Part shown: positions 8,998-17,749 of the stretch, one piece after another
Numbering within the stretch: the stretch's first letter is position 1
Layout: every line of letters starts with the position of its first letter
NCBI GenBank assembly: GCA_934254725.1
Contig: CAKQLR010000005.1
Location: 1-64,000, forward strand
DNA: 64,000 bases
Direction: 5' to 3'
DNA from: an uncultured Clostridia bacterium
GTDB taxonomy: Bacteria; Bacillota; Clostridia; Christensenellales; Borkfalkiaceae
Notes under the pieces: generated by a model
Told to the model about the DNA's origin: nothing
What the model saw: the letters and a program-made list of their open reading frames with translations, nothing else
Database searches by the model: none
Position numbers and translations under genes: made by a program

Positions 8998-11983
8998 TTT
9001 TCATTCCTTTGTTTTTTTCTATATATATACCCTTTGCGCCGAATGCGACGAAAGAATATTTTTCCGTAAAAGTACTGCCGCTAAGTTCCGGGAATACGAC
9101 CACATCCTGCCATTCGCCAACTCCCTCGAACACCGAAGGACCCGTATAATAGTGCTTTCCGTATATATGGTGGTGCGGACCGAATGTGTTTCTTAATCCC
9201 GAATAAAGCGTAAGTTTTATTGTGTTTTTGCCTTTTTTCAAATAATCCGTTATATCCGTTTTATCGTAAGGGGCTATAATAGGGAACTTGCTATCGTTAA
9301 TTTCCGCTTCTACCACAACCGCGTCGAACTTTTCTATGCCGAACAGAACCCTGCAGCTTTTATCCCCGTCGAATTCAAATTCCGCACTGCCAGAAACGCT
9401 TCCGGAGAAAAATTCCATCCCCTTAGCAGAAAGATCGGCCAGCCCGTATATCTTTTTCTTACCCGTAAGCGTAAAATCGTTTTCGTAAACGCAATTTTTG
9501 CCCCAAGTCTTTTCGTTTGCTTCAACAGAAAAATCTCCCAGGACATAAGCGCTCTCTATACAATAAGGAAAGCTTGCGACGTTCGTAACGCTTTGGAATA
9601 CGTCTCTATCCAATAATTCGTTATAAAAAGGCGGAATTGTTTTTTCAAGAACAATCTCGTTTTCTCCATCCTTAATATACTGTGTGGCGTCATACTTTTT
9701 TATGGCTTTATCCACGAAAAATCCGCAGGCTTCCGCTTTTTTGCCGTTAATATAAACAACGCCGTCAGAGCTTTCGAGTCCTGCGAAAATATTGCCCGTT
9801 ATACCTTTTGCCTCAAACGTATATTTTAGGGAAAGTACCGTCGGCTTGCCTTTGCCATTTATCTCTCTGTAAAAATCATTAACCGCCTTTATCGCGTATT
9901 TTTCCGCCGAATATGCCCCGCCGTCAATCGAATAAGCTACCTTATCTACAGTAAACACTCCACTGTATCCGAGTTCGCCGAAAAGCCCGTCTATATAAGT
10001 TTTCTCCTTTAAAGAATCGTTATTACCGAACAATTCTTCGGGTATATTTTCAACAGTTTCCGCACTGAAGAAAACATATTCCGACGGCTCTATTTTTACA
10101 TCGGTATACGTTTTGTTTTCAAATGCCGAATATCTCGATTTCAGTACAGAGTTCTTACCGCCGGGGTAAGAAGCGACGATACGGTTTTTCCCGTCGGTTT
10201 TCAAAACAGCCGAGACGCCGTTGTCTCTGGATTTATTAAGCGCGAAAATATCCGTGCGATCGTCATAAAAACGCTTTGCCGTGACCAACCCCGAACAGGG
10301 TTTTCTTCCGTCCTCCTCCAAAAGAATCGGCGAAACGTTTATTTTGTGTACGTCAAATACCTTTCTTATATAATCCTTTCTGTTTACGACGAACACACCC
10401 GGGAGAAACGCTTTGTTGTTTTCGTTACCGCAATACACCTCTTCATCGTTAAGGTTAAATACGATGCCGCCGTTTTTTTGAAACTCTTTTATCATTTCAA
10501 CCGTTCGCTCTTCGAGGTAAAGGACTTTCGGAATAATCAGAACGCTATACGAACATTCGCCTAAAACTATCCGTTTTTGTGCGATATACGTGGTTTTTAA
10601 AATAAATTGTTCATCGCCGAAGTCAAAATCCGCCTGCAAATCTACAAGGCTTTCGGTCAAATTTCTCAATTCTGAAGAAATATCGTGTATCCTCGATTTA
10701 TCGCCGTAGCCGCTCAGTGCCCATGCACCGGTTTTCGGATGAATAACGAGTATTTCCGCCCGACGAACCCCGCCGTGCAATCTTTCGTTTATATATGTCA
10801 TCTGCCCGAACAACACATCGGCTTTATCCCAAAAAGGCATCTGCGGGCAGAAAAACTGAGGATAGTCTCTTTTCCTGTTTCCTTCTAAAGAGTACATCGA
10901 GATACTGAGGCACGGAACGTTTACGCCGAACGCCGCCTGATACGCCCATATCGCCAGCAATTCTTTGAAAGAAGCGTCATAACCCGACCCGGCATAGGTC
11001 TCGGAAAGAATCTCTCTTCTCCCCGTCTGAAACGCCACGCTTTCCGCCTGTTTAAATACGAGCGGCGGCGCAAATCTGTTGCCCAAAGTATCTACACCGA
11101 TCAATCTTTCCTCTTCATACAAAGGCATTACGCCCCCGCAAACCGGTATCTGATCGACAACGCCTTCTTCACAGGCGAAATGCCCCGTCATGATAAGCCC
11201 GTTTTCCTCGCACCACTCGTTGTAACGGCGGACATAATTCGTCTTGAAAAGATAGCTTACCGTTTTCCAATAATCGTAGCGATATTTGCAATACCCCCCT
11301 TTATCAAACAAAATATAGGGTATTGCTTCTTTTAGCGGATAGCCGTTCTGCTTTTCAAACTCCTCTGTTATATACTTGCCAAGCGGTAATCCCTGAGGCG
11401 GAACATGCGGTTCGTCCGTAAAAACGCCTTTGATTGTTTTCCCGAAATACTCGGAAAACCTTTGCTTATATACCTCGTGCGTCACTTCTATAAAATAGTT
11501 TATCGCATCCTTATCCGTAACGTCGATATAGTAATCGTTAACGCTTTTTATCGCAAAATAATACTTTTCCCCGACCGAGGGCTGCTTGCATTCGGTAAAA
11601 ACACCGTCGGCAAAAGTATAACACCCGTACACATCGGCATCTTTTTCTAGTTCGGAGATATAACAGTACTTTCCGTTCAGATATTTTTCTTTGAATTGCT
11701 CGGATTTTGCATATACTTTTCCACCGCCGAAGCCGCTCGGCCAACCATATTCGTCGTATATCCAAACCTCCATTCCGTTATTGCGGCACCATTCTACCAC
11801 CCAACCGAATGCGGAAAGCCACTCCTCTCCCATATACTCCGTTACAAGTCCTGCTCTTGCATGCACAAATACGCCCGATATTCCTTTCGCTTTGAATTCG
11901 GACAATTGTTTTTCTGTTTCTTCTTTTGTTATTTTACCGTTCCAACCCCAGAAAACCCTCGGGGCATAATTTGTAATTTCCAT
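8984..11983 (-). CDS. Large glycoside hydrolase, GH106 (alpha-L-rhamnosidase)-like
   Basis: 999 residues without a signal peptide, so probably cytoplasmic and acting on imported oligosaccharides. The N-terminus (YAPRVFWGWNGKITKEE, then GISGVFVHARAGL) matches the start of the GH106-like TIM barrel. Further barrel motifs are WIYDEYGWPSG and GVFTDEPH; the C-terminal third looks like beta-sandwich/jelly-roll domains. GH106 enzymes release L-rhamnose, which fits the rhamnulokinase-like gene and rhaM in this window. I cannot place the catalytic acids with certainty, and another GH2/GH106-like clan member is possible. It is first in a two-gene unit with lacI. Confidence 0.68.
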   Translation of the reverse strand: MEITNYAPRVFWGWNGKITKEETEKQLSEFKAKGISGVFVHARAGLVTEYMGEEWLSAFGWVVEWCRNNGMEVWIYDEYGWPSGFGGGKVYAKSEQFKEKYLNGKYCYISELEKDADVYGCYTFADGVFTECKQPSVGEKYYFAIKSVNDYYIDVTDKDAINYFIEVTHEVYKQRFSEYFGKTIKGVFTDEPHVPPQGLPLGKYITEEFEKQNGYPLKEAIPYILFDKGGYCKYRYDYWKTVSYLFKTNYVRRYNEWCEENGLIMTGHFACEEGVVDQIPVCGGVMPLYEEERLIGVDTLGNRFAPPLVFKQAESVAFQTGRREILSETYAGSGYDASFKELLAIWAYQAAFGVNVPCLSISMYSLEGNRKRDYPQFFCPQMPFWDKADVLFGQMTYINERLHGGVRRAEILVIHPKTGAWALSGYGDKSRIHDISSELRNLTESLVDLQADFDFGDEQFILKTTYIAQKRIVLGECSYSVLIIPKVLYLEERTVEMIKEFQKNGGIVFNLNDEEVYCGNENNKAFLPGVFVVNRKDYIRKVFDVHKINVSPILLEEDGRKPCSGLVTAKRFYDDRTDIFALNKSRDNGVSAVLKTDGKNRIVASYPGGKNSVLKSRYSAFENKTYTDVKIEPSEYVFFSAETVENIPEELFGNNDSLKEKTYIDGLFGELGYSGVFTVDKVAYSIDGGAYSAEKYAIKAVNDFYREINGKGKPTVLSLKYTFEAKGITGNIFAGLESSDGVVYINGKKAEACGFFVDKAIKKYDATQYIKDGENEIVLEKTIPPFYNELLDRDVFQSVTNVASFPYCIESAYVLGDFSVEANEKTWGKNCVYENDFTLTGKKKIYGLADLSAKGMEFFSGSVSGSAEFEFDGDKSCRVLFGIEKFDAVVVEAEINDSKFPIIAPYDKTDITDYLKKGKNTIKLTLYSGLRNTFGPHHHIYGKHYYTGPSVFEGVGEWQDVVVFPELSGSTFTEKYSFVAFGAKGIYIEKNKGMKNGND

Positions 11984-12005
11984 ACCAAACCGCTTTTAAT
12001 TTTAA

Positions 12006-12023
12006 AATGTTATCGTTATCATT
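12006..12023. promoter_or_regulatory. LacI-family operator, imperfect copy
   Basis: AATGTTATCGTTATCATT is an imperfect palindrome that differs from the 7835-7852 site at two positions and keeps the central CG. It covers the end of the -10 box and the start site of the promoter at 12021-12049, so binding should compete with RNA polymerase. The two sites together define a small regulon within this window. Confidence 0.75.
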
Positions 12024-12049
12024 ATACAATTAAACGATATAATTGTCAA
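12021..12049 (-). promoter_or_regulatory. Consensus sigma-A promoter of the GH106-like gene and lacI
   Basis: Minus-strand TTGACA (12044-12049) and TATAAT (12021-12026), spacing 17 bp. Both boxes are perfect, as at the importer promoter, suggesting strong expression once the repressor leaves. The start codon lies about 32 nt downstream of the predicted start site. Confidence 0.88.
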
Positions 12050-12305
12050 CCCCTTTTCCATTTTTAATAAAAAAGAAGAAACTATTTTCGGCTGTGAAAG
12101 AACATCTGTTGGTTTACACGCCTCCTGCAGGCCTTTTCGGATATTTTTTCGTTCGGCAATTTTTACAACAGAACGCAAAAGATCGCCTGCCGAGCCTTCC
12201 CTCACCGAAAAAAATATTATTTGAAAACGGGTAAAAAACTAGAATCCTTAAAAGTGTTCGGCAACAAAAAGTCGCCTTTTTCGCACGTAAACAAGTAAAA
12301 ACGGT
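12050..12305. other. Intergenic stretch between the GH106-like promoter and the DUF4097 terminator
   Basis: The gene-free region is 11984-12351. Besides the promoter, operator and terminator listed separately, it holds AT-rich sequence and a copy of the short repeat AAAAAGTCGCCTTTTTCGC (12266-12284) discussed under findings. An open frame at 12002-12205 on the minus strand has no usable ribosome site and I do not regard it as a gene. Confidence 0.5.
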
Positions 12306-12333
12306 AAAAAAACGGAGCGTTTAAAACGCTCCG
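12306..12333 (-). terminator. Rho-independent terminator after the DUF4097 gene
   Basis: Minus strand: a GC-rich hairpin formed by CGGAGCG and CGCTCCG around a T/A loop (12313-12333), followed by seven T residues. It lies 19 bp past the stop at 12352. Confidence 0.85.
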
Positions 12334-12351
12334 CCGAATTATATTTGCTTT

Positions 12352-13311
12352 TTATTTTTCAAATTTAATGTTTACGTCGCCCGTGGAAGTTTCTACTTTG
12401 AGGGTATTTTCCCCGCCCGTACGATTTGAAATATTGCTGTCGCCCGTGGTTGTGCGGCAGTCCACCGAATAGCTCTGCTCGTCGCCCACTATAACACCTT
12501 CGATATCGCCCGTAGTAACGTTAACGGAAATATTCTTGCCGTTTGCAATTCTGAATTTAATTTCGCCTGTAGAAGCTTTTAAAGTAACTTTTTGGCTGTC
12601 AACGTCGTACTCGCCTTTACCTGTGGTAGAAATTCCCGAGAACTCCCCGCCGGCTTTCACGTTTTCCGCGGTTATCCTGCCGGTCGTTGCGGAAACCTTA
12701 ACGTTGCCCGCAGCTTCAAGCTTGTTTATCGAAAGCCTGCCCGTAGTGGAAGAAATATCCGCAGCCCCGCCTACCGTCAGGTCGTCTATTGTGGCGCTAC
12801 CGGTGGTAAGCTTGAATTTTGCGTTGTCGGAAGTCTTTATTCCGGAAGCTTCTATTTCACCCGTGGTAACCGAAACATAAAGCGCTTTTACATCGAGCGA
12901 TTTTAAATCTTTTACTGTAATAGTGCCCGTTTTCGCGCTTAAACTAAGATTTCCGGAGAAATTTTTCGGCAGGGTAACGGTCACCGCGGTTTTTCTTGTA
13001 AACCAGTTAAAGAAGAAAAACTCGCGCTTTTTATCGCTTTCAAACTTAATGTTGCCGCCGTCGCGGGTGATTGTGGGTTTTAATTTTTCCGTCTCGTAAT
13101 ACTCGAAAATCACTTCCGAAGTCGAACCCGTTTTTACAATAACGTCGTTGGTGGAGCAATCCACGATTACTCCCTCGTTTGCGGTATAGGTTTCTTTCTT
13201 TTCCATAAATATTTGCTCCTCGATATTTCCGCTTGCCAGTATACACCCGGTTGCGCCGATAATTACCCCGACGCCGAGAATAACGGCAAGAATTATTATA
13301 AGTTTTTTCAT
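12352..13311 (-). CDS. DUF4097-family exported beta-strand repeat protein
   Basis: 319 residues. The N-terminus MKKLIIILAVILGVGVIIGA is a signal or anchor segment. The rest is a ladder of short beta repeats with recurring TTG, STTGR and TGDI/TGEI turns, typical of DUF4097 (putative adhesin/beta-helix). These proteins commonly accompany DUF1700 and PadR genes, as here: its ATG overlaps the DUF1700 stop by 4 bp. The family is linked to envelope-stress sensing in Firmicutes, but no biochemical role is established. It probably sits outside the membrane. Confidence 0.9.
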   Translation of the reverse strand: MKKLIIILAVILGVGVIIGATGCILASGNIEEQIFMEKKETYTANEGVIVDCSTNDVIVKTGSTSEVIFEYYETEKLKPTITRDGGNIKFESDKKREFFFFNWFTRKTAVTVTLPKNFSGNLSLSAKTGTITVKDLKSLDVKALYVSVTTGEIEASGIKTSDNAKFKLTTGSATIDDLTVGGAADISSTTGRLSINKLEAAGNVKVSATTGRITAENVKAGGEFSGISTTGKGEYDVDSQKVTLKASTGEIKFRIANGKNISVNVTTGDIEGVIVGDEQSYSVDCRTTTGDSNISNRTGGENTLKVETSTGDVNIKFEK

Positions 13312-13868
13312 TTTAATTTCCTTCCTTTTTTAAATAGATTTTTTATTTTCGGAAAAACAAACGCAATCAGTTTGAAGCATGCTATCGAAAGCAAAACGCC
13401 CGCACTTGACGACGCAAGCCCTCCGCCTATATTCACAAGCCCAAGTGAAAAATCACTGAACAAAAGCACGATGCCTGCGGCAAATGCAGCAGCCCCGCCG
13501 AGGGTCAACGACAGGCAGACCGCAACCATAGCCACGACCAGCGCAAAAACCACGCAAAGCGCGGCTATACCTATGCCGAGCGCAGCCACCCCGAGCGCAA
13601 GCCACAACGGCGAACCTATTACGATAAGTATAACGCTTAAAACGGAAAGCTTTCTTTCGGGCTTGTTCTGCAAACCGTACTCCGCAAGTGTTCTCTCCGC
13701 AACGGTTTCGGGCGACTCCAACTCCGCAACCGCCTGCTCTTCCGAAAGCCCGCTTTCCATTTTGTCCTCTATCATTTCTTTATAAAAATCAAGCAAAGCA
13801 TTTTTGTCGTCGCCTTTAAGCGGCGAAAGTTTCTTTTTAAGTTTTTTTAAATATTCCTTTTCAGTCAT
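13308..13868 (-). CDS. DUF1700-family membrane protein
   Basis: 186 residues. The soluble N-terminal part carries the family pattern LKKLKKKLSPL, then LLDFYKEMIEDKMESGLSEEQA, with the ESPETVAE turn near residue 50. Four hydrophobic segments follow (about 75-170) and a basic tail. DUF1700 proteins are membrane partners in PadR-DUF1700-DUF4097 operons. Its start overlaps the padR stop by 8 bp and its stop overlaps the DUF4097 start, so all three are coupled. The exact function is unknown. Confidence 0.9.
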   Translation of the reverse strand: MTEKEYLKKLKKKLSPLKGDDKNALLDFYKEMIEDKMESGLSEEQAVAELESPETVAERTLAEYGLQNKPERKLSVLSVILIVIGSPLWLALGVAALGIGIAALCVVFALVVAMVAVCLSLTLGGAAAFAAGIVLLFSDFSLGLVNIGGGLASSSAGVLLSIACFKLIAFVFPKIKNLFKKGRKLK

Positions 13869-14178
13869 GCCCGTGTTTTCCTTCGATAAATTTACATATT
13901 TTTAAAATCTCGTTCCAGTCGCTTAAAAATTCGGTAATTCTGTTCTCGCCGAGCGGGGTTATCGAATAATACTTTCTGAGCCGTCCGTTATGCTCGGCGC
14001 TTCTTACCGACACAAGCCCCCCTGCTTCCAACCGTCTGAGTATCGGGTAGAGAGTGGACTCCGAAATTTCCACAACGGGCGAAACGTTTTTTATCAGCTC
14101 GTAGCCGTAGGTTTCCCCGTCTTTCATAGCGGAAAGAATGCAAACCTCAAGCACTCCGCGTTTAAGTTGTGCGTCCAT
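13861..14178 (-). CDS. PadR-family transcriptional regulator
   Basis: 105 residues, the short PadR-s2 form: a winged helix with EVCILSAMKDGETYGYELI and ESTLYPILRRLEAGGLV, ending in the basic wing and a short dimer helix. It is first in the operon with the DUF1700 and DUF4097 genes. Its own promoter carries a clean inverted repeat (14198-14218), so autorepression is likely. It probably relieves the whole operon in response to a small molecule or envelope stress; the signal cannot be read from the sequence. Confidence 0.93.
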   Translation of the reverse strand: MDAQLKRGVLEVCILSAMKDGETYGYELIKNVSPVVEISESTLYPILRRLEAGGLVSVRSAEHNGRLRKYYSITPLGENRITEFLSDWNEILKICKFIEGKHGHD

Positions 14179-14197
14179 GAATACCTCCTATCGTACA

Positions 14198-14229
14198 ATA
14201 CTATACAACACATAGTATTTGCTTGTCAA
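14198..14229 (-). promoter_or_regulatory. padR promoter with PadR-type palindromic operator
   Basis: Minus strand TTGACA (14224-14229), 18-bp spacer, TATAGT (14200-14205). The inverted repeat ATACTAT-ACAACAC-ATAGTAT at 14198-14218 covers the -10 box and half of the spacer, the normal place for a PadR operator. AGGAGG precedes the start codon. Confidence 0.82.
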
Positions 14230-14507
14230 GCGTTTTGTTAAAAAAATTGAAAAAATTTTTCGACTGTCCGTTCAGTTAAATTTTGAAACGCCTTGCAGCT
14301 TAAACAGTGTATTTAAAAATCAGATTATTAAAAAAATAGTAGGGATAAGAAATAAAATCCCTACTATTCTGCGCCTGTAAGCGACTATAAATACTTTAAT
14401 ATTCCGAGTGCTTTGCGGAAGCAATATATTACCTGTATTTACGCCGGACAGCGGAAAATGTAAATGTTTTCCATAAGGAGTTTCCATCGGAGATACTTCG
14501 CTCCGTG
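14230..14507. other. Intergenic stretch between padR and the YtaF-like gene
   Basis: The gene-free region is 14179-14507. It contains the padR promoter (listed), AT-rich sequence, and the YtaF-like gene's terminator hairpin at 14335-14368. I see no further open frame or structured RNA in it. Confidence 0.5.
14328..14368 (-). terminator. Putative terminator downstream of the YtaF-like gene
   Basis: AATAGTAGGGA and TCCCTACTATT form a perfect 11-bp stem around a 12-nt A-rich loop (14335-14368). On the minus strand the stem is followed by a T run. It is about 140 bp beyond the stop at 14508, so the 3' untranslated region is fairly long. Confidence 0.65.
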
Positions 14508-15038
14508 TTAAGAGAACAATTTGAATAGCCCTAACGCGATCAGTAATAAAGACGGTGCTTTTTCGGATATTTTATCCGCGCAGAAACTTCTCCCCGCGAG
14601 AACACCCAGAAAAACAAACAAAACGTGAAACACCCCAACCGTTAAAACGGGATAAAATCCGTACCCCGAAAGCGACAAAGACAGAGAGGCGCACGCACCG
14701 TCAGCACCGACGCCAAGACCGAGCGCGAAAACTTCGCCGTTTTTTATAAAAAGTCCCCTTTTTCGCAGAAAGTCGGCTTGTTTTTCGATTTTCAAAAGTT
14801 CTTTCAGTCCTATTAAAAACAGCATTCCTCCGCTTATTAAAATAGCTATATCTTTATATAATTCTTCTAATCTTTCGCCCAGAGCGCAAGCGATAAAGCA
14901 CATTACGGCAACGATACTGCCGACGGAAAGCACGCTTTTAAGAGTAGAGCGTACACCGCGCGAACCGATGACCGCACCCGCCGAAAAACCGTCTACGCTG
15001 ACCGAAACGGACGATATAAAAAGAAACAGTAAATCCAT
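14508..15038 (-). CDS. YtaF/MntP-like sporulation membrane protein
   Basis: 176 residues from the ATG at 15038, which has GGTGAAAG upstream and a promoter in place; a longer frame to 15077 would run back past it. Six hydrophobic segments are visible in two halves. SVSVDGFSAGAVIGSRG near the N-terminus and LGLGVGADGACASLS in the second half match the paired Asp motifs of the MntP/YtaF superfamily. B. subtilis YtaF is a sporulation-associated membrane protein of unknown role; MntP exports manganese. Which applies here is not clear. It is a single gene converging on nothing and sits between the dehydrogenase operon terminator and padR. Confidence 0.75.
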   Translation of the reverse strand: MDLLFLFISSVSVSVDGFSAGAVIGSRGVRSTLKSVLSVGSIVAVMCFIACALGERLEELYKDIAILISGGMLFLIGLKELLKIEKQADFLRKRGLFIKNGEVFALGLGVGADGACASLSLSLSGYGFYPVLTVGVFHVLFVFLGVLAGRSFCADKISEKAPSLLLIALGLFKLFS

Positions 15039-15076
15039 ACTTTCACCATTCGGGAAATGCTCTTTCCCCGTTTCCA

Positions 15077-15106
15077 ATTATATTCCGTTTACCGAAAAAA
15101 TGTTAA
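15077..15106 (-). promoter_or_regulatory. Promoter of the YtaF-like gene
   Basis: Minus strand TTAACA (15101-15106), 18-bp spacer, TATAAT (15077-15082). It begins within the T tract of the terminator for the preceding operon, so the two units are cleanly separated. Confidence 0.7.
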
Positions 15107-15143
15107 AAAAGCGGCGGGGTTCGAAAAAATCCCGAACCCCGCC
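15104..15143 (-). terminator. Strong terminator of the nine-gene dehydrogenase operon
   Basis: GGCGGGGTTCG and CGAACCCCGCC form a perfect 11-bp GC-rich stem (15113-15143), followed on the minus strand by GC and a six-T run. It lies 46 bp beyond the stop of the fused E1 gene. Confidence 0.93.
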
Positions 15144-15188
15144 TTGTAAGCTTATCACTTGTCAGACTATATTAAATTTCAGTTTATA

Positions 15189-17657
15189 TTATACGCCTTT
15201 CTTAGCGCGGCGGAGCATTTCCGAATCGGAAGTATCCGTTTCGGAAACATAGCCGTCAAGCTTCATAATCTTATCGTTGATGTTGTCGAGTATCCAGCTT
15301 GCCTGCGGGAAGAACTCTGCGTCGAATTCATACGGAGGAGTAATCCAGTTCCTTGCGCCTACAACTACAACAGGTGCATCGAGATAGTCGAAGCAAAGCT
15401 CGGAAATCTTTTCAGCCATATCGTTCAGGATGCTTCCGCGTGCGCAAGCGTCCGAAGCGAGTAAGATTTTACCCGTCTTCTTAACGGATTCAACAACCTT
15501 TTCGTAGTTGAACGGAACGATAGAACGTGCATCGATGACTTCTGCTTCAACACCGTATTTTTCGGAAAGGGTCTTAGCTGCATCCAAAGCTCTGTAAAGA
15601 GTTGCGCCGATGGTAAGAATGGTAACGTCGCTACCTTTACGTTTGATATCGGGTTCGCCGATAGGAATTTCATAGTATCCTTCGGGTACTCCGCCTTCAT
15701 GGAATTCTTCGCCCTTGTCGTAAATTCTCTGGCTTTCAAAGAATACAACGGGGTCTGTTCCGTTAAGAGCAGAGTTCATAAGACCCTTAGCGTCGTAAGG
15801 CGTTACGGGGAATACTACTTTAAGTCCGGGAACGTGAGCGGGGAATGCTACCCAGTCTTGAGAGTGCTGAGCGCCGTACTTGCTGCCGACGGAAACGCGG
15901 AGCGTTACGGGCATCTTAAGGATACCGGAGGACATAGCCTGCCATTTAGCGAGCTGGTTGAAGATTTCGTCGCCCGCTCTGCCCATGAAGTCAGCGTACA
16001 TAAGTTCTACAATCGCTCTGCCGCCGCAAAGGCCGTAACCTACTGCGGAGGAAACGATAGCCGCTTCGGAAATAGGCGAGTTGAATAATCTGTGATACGG
16101 AAGAGCTTCGGTAAGTCCTCTGTAAACAGCGAACGCGCCACCCCAGTCACGAACGTCTTCGCCGTAGGAAACGAGCGTAGCGTCCTTATAATATCTGTCG
16201 ATAATAGCTTCGAAGATACCGTCTCTGATATTGTAAGCTTTGATCTTGGAAACGGGCTTGCCGTCCTTATCGAAAGCGAAACGACTCTTGCCTGCGATCT
16301 GCTGAACGCGCGGGTTTTCAGCCATAGGCATCTTAACGTCAGGCTTACGAGCAGGATCCATAGATTCTACGCTGCCGTTGGAGAACATAAGATTTTCCAC
16401 GTAATAGGGGTCTTTCTTGAAATCGTGATAGGGAGAAAGTTCGGGGTCCGCAGCCATTTTGCAGATCTTGAATAGTCTTTCTTTAACATCTGCGAGAATG
16501 GTATCGAACTTAGCGTCTTTCTCAACCTTAGCGTCAACAAGACCTTTTCTGAACGTGATAAGCGGGTCAACCTGCTGCCAAGCTTCGACCTCTTCCTTCG
16601 TTCTGTAGGACATGCTGTCCGAAGGCGAGTGACCGCCGAAACGGTAAGTAACGACGTCGAGCAAGCAAGGACCTTCGCCCTTTAAGAGGATTTCCTTCTT
16701 TCTCTTCATTGCGTCGATAACAGCAAGAGGATTGAAGCCGTCTACTCTTTCCGCGTGGAGCTGAGAAGGAGCTACGCCTGCGCCCATACGAGCGAGGAAG
16801 TCGTACGCCATAGTTTCGCCGCGGGTCTGTCCGCCCATGCCGTAGCCGTTGTTGAAGAAGTTGAACAAAATGGGAAGTCCGCCCTTCTTCTCCCAAAGCT
16901 GATTGAGCTGATCCATAGCCGCGAAGTTCATGGATTCGTAAACAACGCCGCAACCCATAGCGCCGTCGCCTACGTTGGAGATAACGATACCGGGTTTGTC
17001 GTTGCACTTCTTATAAAGAGCTGCGCCCATAGCGATAGGTGCGCTGCCGCCTACGAGTGCGTTGTTCGGGTAAATTCCGAAGGGAAGGAAGAATACGTGC
17101 ATGGAGCCGCCCATACCTCTGTGGAAGCCCGTTCTTCTTGCGAATATTTCAGCAAGTGCGCCGTAGAGAAGGAAGTCGGTTGCAAGGTCTTTAACGTTGC
17201 CGGTCTTGTTGCCGGTTTCTACAGCGCGTAAAACTTCGCCGCCTTCGAACTCTTCCATTATCTTCATAAGTTCTTCGTCGGAAAGTTTATGAATGGAAGA
17301 AAGACCGCGCGCGAGTACTTCGCTGTGGCTACGGTGAGAACCGAACGTTATATCGTTTTTATCGAGTATGAAAGCCTGTCCTACAGCAGCTGCTTCCTGC
17401 CCCATGGAAAGGTGTGCGGGGCCGGGATAAGAATGTTTAAAGCCGTTGTATTCGCCCTGTACTTTTATGGAATAAATCATGCTTTCGAATTCGCGAAGGG
17501 TTGCGATATCTTCAAACATGGTAACGAGTTCGCCTTTCTTGAAGTTCTTCTTCTCGTCGGCAATCGTTTTATTGTATTGGTTTACCGGTATGTCTTCAAA
17601 ATGAATCGTTCCGCTTTTTCTTATAAAATTAGGATCGATGAATTGACTCTTAGGCAT
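15189..17657 (-). CDS. Fused E1 alpha-beta subunit of a 2-oxoacid/acetoin-type dehydrogenase complex
   Basis: 822 residues combining both thiamine-diphosphate E1 chains, which are normally separate genes. The alpha half (about 1-430) has HRSHSE, GGSMH and the TPP motif GDGAMG ending in NNGYGMGG. The beta half (about 470-800) has GYGLCGGRAIVELMYADFMG, VSVGSKYGAQHSQDW and a closing transketolase-C domain. Between HRSH and GGSMH there is a segment of about 60 extra residues (SSIHKLSDEELMKIM onward) not usual in PDH alpha chains. The enzyme should decarboxylate a 2-oxoacid, or cleave an acetoin-like hydroxyketone, onto lipoyl-E2. It is the last gene of the operon. The substrate cannot be told from the sequence. 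Confidence 0.88.
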   Translation of the reverse strand: MPKSQFIDPNFIRKSGTIHFEDIPVNQYNKTIADEKKNFKKGELVTMFEDIATLREFESMIYSIKVQGEYNGFKHSYPGPAHLSMGQEAAAVGQAFILDKNDITFGSHRSHSEVLARGLSSIHKLSDEELMKIMEEFEGGEVLRAVETGNKTGNVKDLATDFLLYGALAEIFARRTGFHRGMGGSMHVFFLPFGIYPNNALVGGSAPIAMGAALYKKCNDKPGIVISNVGDGAMGCGVVYESMNFAAMDQLNQLWEKKGGLPILFNFFNNGYGMGGQTRGETMAYDFLARMGAGVAPSQLHAERVDGFNPLAVIDAMKRKKEILLKGEGPCLLDVVTYRFGGHSPSDSMSYRTKEEVEAWQQVDPLITFRKGLVDAKVEKDAKFDTILADVKERLFKICKMAADPELSPYHDFKKDPYYVENLMFSNGSVESMDPARKPDVKMPMAENPRVQQIAGKSRFAFDKDGKPVSKIKAYNIRDGIFEAIIDRYYKDATLVSYGEDVRDWGGAFAVYRGLTEALPYHRLFNSPISEAAIVSSAVGYGLCGGRAIVELMYADFMGRAGDEIFNQLAKWQAMSSGILKMPVTLRVSVGSKYGAQHSQDWVAFPAHVPGLKVVFPVTPYDAKGLMNSALNGTDPVVFFESQRIYDKGEEFHEGGVPEGYYEIPIGEPDIKRKGSDVTILTIGATLYRALDAAKTLSEKYGVEAEVIDARSIVPFNYEKVVESVKKTGKILLASDACARGSILNDMAEKISELCFDYLDAPVVVVGARNWITPPYEFDAEFFPQASWILDNINDKIMKLDGYVSETDTSDSEMLRRAKKGV

Positions 17658-17749
17658 TTTATATAATCTCCTTAAATATTATTTATAGTGTGGCGGCATA
17701 GCCGCAAGAACGCAAAACCCCGTTTATCTCACGGGAATCGCATATTTTA

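Noticed and set aside
12002..12205. 67-codon minus-strand frame upstream of the GH106-like gene
   Set aside because: It overlaps the promoter and operator and has no ribosome binding site.
15113..15143. GGTTCGA-like segment considered as a tRNA T-arm
   Set aside because: The flanking sequence forms a simple terminator hairpin with a T run; no cloverleaf is present.
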